This document shows positions 6,785 to 8,090 of a stretch of 8,090 bases of DNA, piece by piece; the first letter of the stretch is position 1; every line of letters starts with the position of its first letter. This DNA is from an uncultured Eubacteriales bacterium (GTDB lineage: Bacteria > Bacillota > Clostridia > Oscillospirales > Acutalibacteraceae). A program made the translations under genes and the position numbers. The DNA is taken from the NCBI GenBank assembly GCA_900321905.1, contig ONXZ01000049.1, positions 1 through 8,090 of the forward strand. Direction: 5' to 3'. The notes beneath the pieces are model-generated. The model saw nothing but the letters and a program-made list of their open reading frames with translations. It did not search any database and was not told the DNA's origin.

Positions 6785-7701
6785 AAAAGATACTTTGCCT
6801 TGTTTTGGCGCTTGCTTTTGTGTTTAGCGGTTGCAGCGTATTAAAAAGAAATACCGACAAAAGCACCACAGAACATTCGACTGAAGCCACTTCAGCCGTT
6901 ACAACTGAGACCACTACTGCCGACAGCAGGGACACAGCGCTTGAAGCTGTGATTAAATCGCATATTCCAGATGATAACGGCGACTGGGCGGTATACTGCA
7001 AAAACCTCAAAACAGGGCAGTACACCAGCATTAACAACAAAAAAATGGTGTCCGCAAGCGTTATCAAACTGTTTATTATGGCGACAGTTTACGACCAAAT
7101 CAACAAGGGCAAACTGCAGGATACCGACGAGATTGAAAGTCTTATGGAGCAGATGATTACCGTAAGTCACAACGAGTCGTCAAACAAACTTGTTGCAATT
7201 ACGGCTGATGGCGACTTCAAAGCGGGGATGAAAAATGTCAACGCCTATGCCCAAAGCATAGATTGCCCTGACACAGAGCAGCAACGCGATATGCGCGACA
7301 GCAGGCCAAAGCCGATTCCGCAGCAGAATTATACGTCTGTTGACGATGTCGGCAAACTGCTCGAAATGATTTATAACAAAGAATGTGTGTCTGAAAAATA
7401 CGACCAAAAAATGCTCGACTATATGCTGCAGCAGCAGCGCACTTGGAAAATTCCCGAGGGTCTGCCAAAGGGAACAAAGGTTGCCAACAAGACAGGCGAA
7501 CTGTCAGACACCGAAAACGACGTCGCTATCGTGTTTACCGACAAGGCAGATTACATACTCTGCGTTATGTCAAATAACGTTCAGCCGCTTCAGGCGCAGG
7601 AATCTATCCGTAATATTTCAAAGGCGGTTTACGATTACATAATCGGCGACGCGAAAAACGAAACATCGCAAACTTCAACCACAGCGGTTGCACAGTATTA
7701 A
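6772..7701 (+). CDS. lipoprotein serine hydrolase, class A beta-lactamase/DD-peptidase-like
   Basis: The 309-residue protein starts with a short charged region, a hydrophobic core (about 7-19) and a lipobox-like FSGC ending at Cys21, predicting a membrane-anchored lipoprotein. A Thr/Ser/Glu-rich linker (31-52) precedes a beta-lactamase-like domain at about 55-290. The three active-site motifs are present: Ser96-Val-Ile-Lys99 (SxxK), Ser132-His-Asn134 (SxN) and Lys240-Thr-Gly242 (KTG). The position corresponding to Glu166, the deacylation base of true class A beta-lactamases, appears to be Met174 in QRDMRD. This argues against efficient beta-lactam hydrolysis; a DD-peptidase-like or other acyl-serine enzyme is as likely, and it should not be labelled a resistance gene on this evidence. 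It overlaps the related pseudoenzyme gene by 13 bases. Phe at lipobox -3 is less common than Leu, so lipidation is probable but not certain. Confidence 0.87.
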   Translation: MSEIKKILCLVLALAFVFSGCSVLKRNTDKSTTEHSTEATSAVTTETTTADSRDTALEAVIKSHIPDDNGDWAVYCKNLKTGQYTSINNKKMVSASVIKLFIMATVYDQINKGKLQDTDEIESLMEQMITVSHNESSNKLVAITADGDFKAGMKNVNAYAQSIDCPDTEQQRDMRDSRPKPIPQQNYTSVDDVGKLLEMIYNKECVSEKYDQKMLDYMLQQQRTWKIPEGLPKGTKVANKTGELSDTENDVAIVFTDKADYILCVMSNNVQPLQAQESIRNISKAVYDYIIGDAKNETSQTSTTAVAQY

Positions 7702-7717
7702 TTAAGAAGGTTATAAT

Positions 7718-8090
7718 ATGAGATGTCCGTATTGCGATACATATCTTGAGCCTAATGCTCAGTTTTGCGGCAGGTGCGGCGCAAAAATTCCTGTGCAGCA
7801 AAGAACAATTGAAGATGAGGTAACTGTTCGCGCGAATGTTGAAGATTACGTTGACAATATGCGCTTTCGCCAGTCTGCTGAAAGCGTTATGCCTGAGCAG
7901 GAGGATAAAAACAGCAAAACACTTGGTATTATCGCCATAACACTTGCAGTTGTTATGGTGGTTGCCGTTATAGTCGGCTCTGTAATTATCGGCGGCAAGC
8001 ACCTGTTTGACAGGCAGGACGCTGTGACTGCAGGGGACGCGTATAACGCTTTTGTGCAAAGTGAAATCGCTCCGCAGAAAGGTGTTTTTA
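7718..8090 (+). CDS. third zinc-ribbon single-pass membrane protein, 3' end beyond window
   Basis: 124 residues are visible before the window ends with the frame still open. The zinc ribbon has Cys3, Cys6, Cys17 and Cys20 with the same CxxC-x10-CxxC spacing as the two upstream sister genes. An acidic, charged stretch (about 31-66) leads to a single transmembrane helix at about 69-92. The outside part begins with KHLFDRQDAV and continues to the edge; I do not recognise its domain. AAGAAGG at 7704-7710 gives a ribosome site 7 bases before ATG, and the gap from the serine hydrolase gene is only 16 bases, consistent with co-transcription. Orientation with the ribbon inside is inferred from Lys residues flanking the inner side of the helix and from the sister proteins. 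Confidence 0.85.
   Translation, partial: MRCPYCDTYLEPNAQFCGRCGAKIPVQQRTIEDEVTVRANVEDYVDNMRFRQSAESVMPEQEDKNSKTLGIIAITLAVVMVVAVIVGSVIIGGKHLFDRQDAVTAGDAYNAFVQSEIAPQKGVF

Noticed and set aside
6955..7600. Labelling the serine hydrolase as an antibiotic-resistance beta-lactamase
   Set aside because: The SxxK, SxN and KTG motifs are shared with PBPs and other serine acyl enzymes, and no Glu166 equivalent is evident.
7712..7717. TATAAT just before the third zinc-ribbon gene, as a possible -10 box
   Set aside because: It ends one base before the ATG, so transcription from it would begin inside the coding region; a good ribosome site upstream shows the gene is read from a longer message.
7604..8059. 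151-codon minus-strand open frame across the end of the serine hydrolase and the third zinc-ribbon gene
   Set aside because: The plus-strand genes here have clear motifs and ribosome sites; the minus-strand translation shows no domain or start signal.

Overview
The window looks like a chromosomal segment from a Gram-positive anaerobe of the Clostridia, probably Ruminococcaceae/Oscillospiraceae-like. This is an inference from formate–tetrahydrofolate ligase, strong AGGAG-type ribosome binding sites, moderate GC content, and several small zinc-ribbon/single-pass membrane proteins of a style common in that group. No 16S rRNA or other decisive marker is present. No mobile element, CRISPR array, tRNA or rRNA is visible, and no stretch longer than 300 bases lacks a gene.

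Layout: (1) Positions 900 to 1 (minus strand) hold the first 300 residues of a RodA-type SEDS peptidoglycan glycosyltransferase, cut off by the window edge. (2) Positions 901-1072 form an AT-rich divergent intergenic region with a good sigma-A-type promoter for each side. (3) From 1073 to the right edge all genes are on the plus strand and tightly packed, with no recognisable intrinsic terminator, so they may form one long transcription unit. The order is fhs (formate–THF ligase), tsaE and tsaB (t6A tRNA modification; TAATG and ATGA overlaps), a zinc-ribbon/TPM/SPOR membrane protein, rpiB-type sugar-phosphate isomerase, a zinc-ribbon membrane protein with a degenerate beta-lactamase-like domain, a lipoprotein with an intact-looking serine beta-lactamase/DD-peptidase-like core, and the start of a third zinc-ribbon membrane protein.

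The first half is housekeeping: one-carbon metabolism, tRNA modification and cell-wall elongation. The second half is the less ordinary part. Three proteins share the same plan: an N-terminal CxxC-x10-CxxC zinc ribbon on the presumed cytoplasmic side, one transmembrane helix, and a different outside domain (TPM plus SPOR; a pseudo-beta-lactamase; unknown). They are interleaved with a serine hydrolase lipoprotein that looks catalytically competent and is related to the pseudoenzyme. SPOR domains bind peptidoglycan, and beta-lactamase/PBP folds act on or recognise its peptides. The cluster therefore reads as a possible envelope-associated module that couples outside wall-related domains to a cytoplasmic zinc ribbon. 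That functional reading is inference; the domain plans and active-site changes are visible in the translations.
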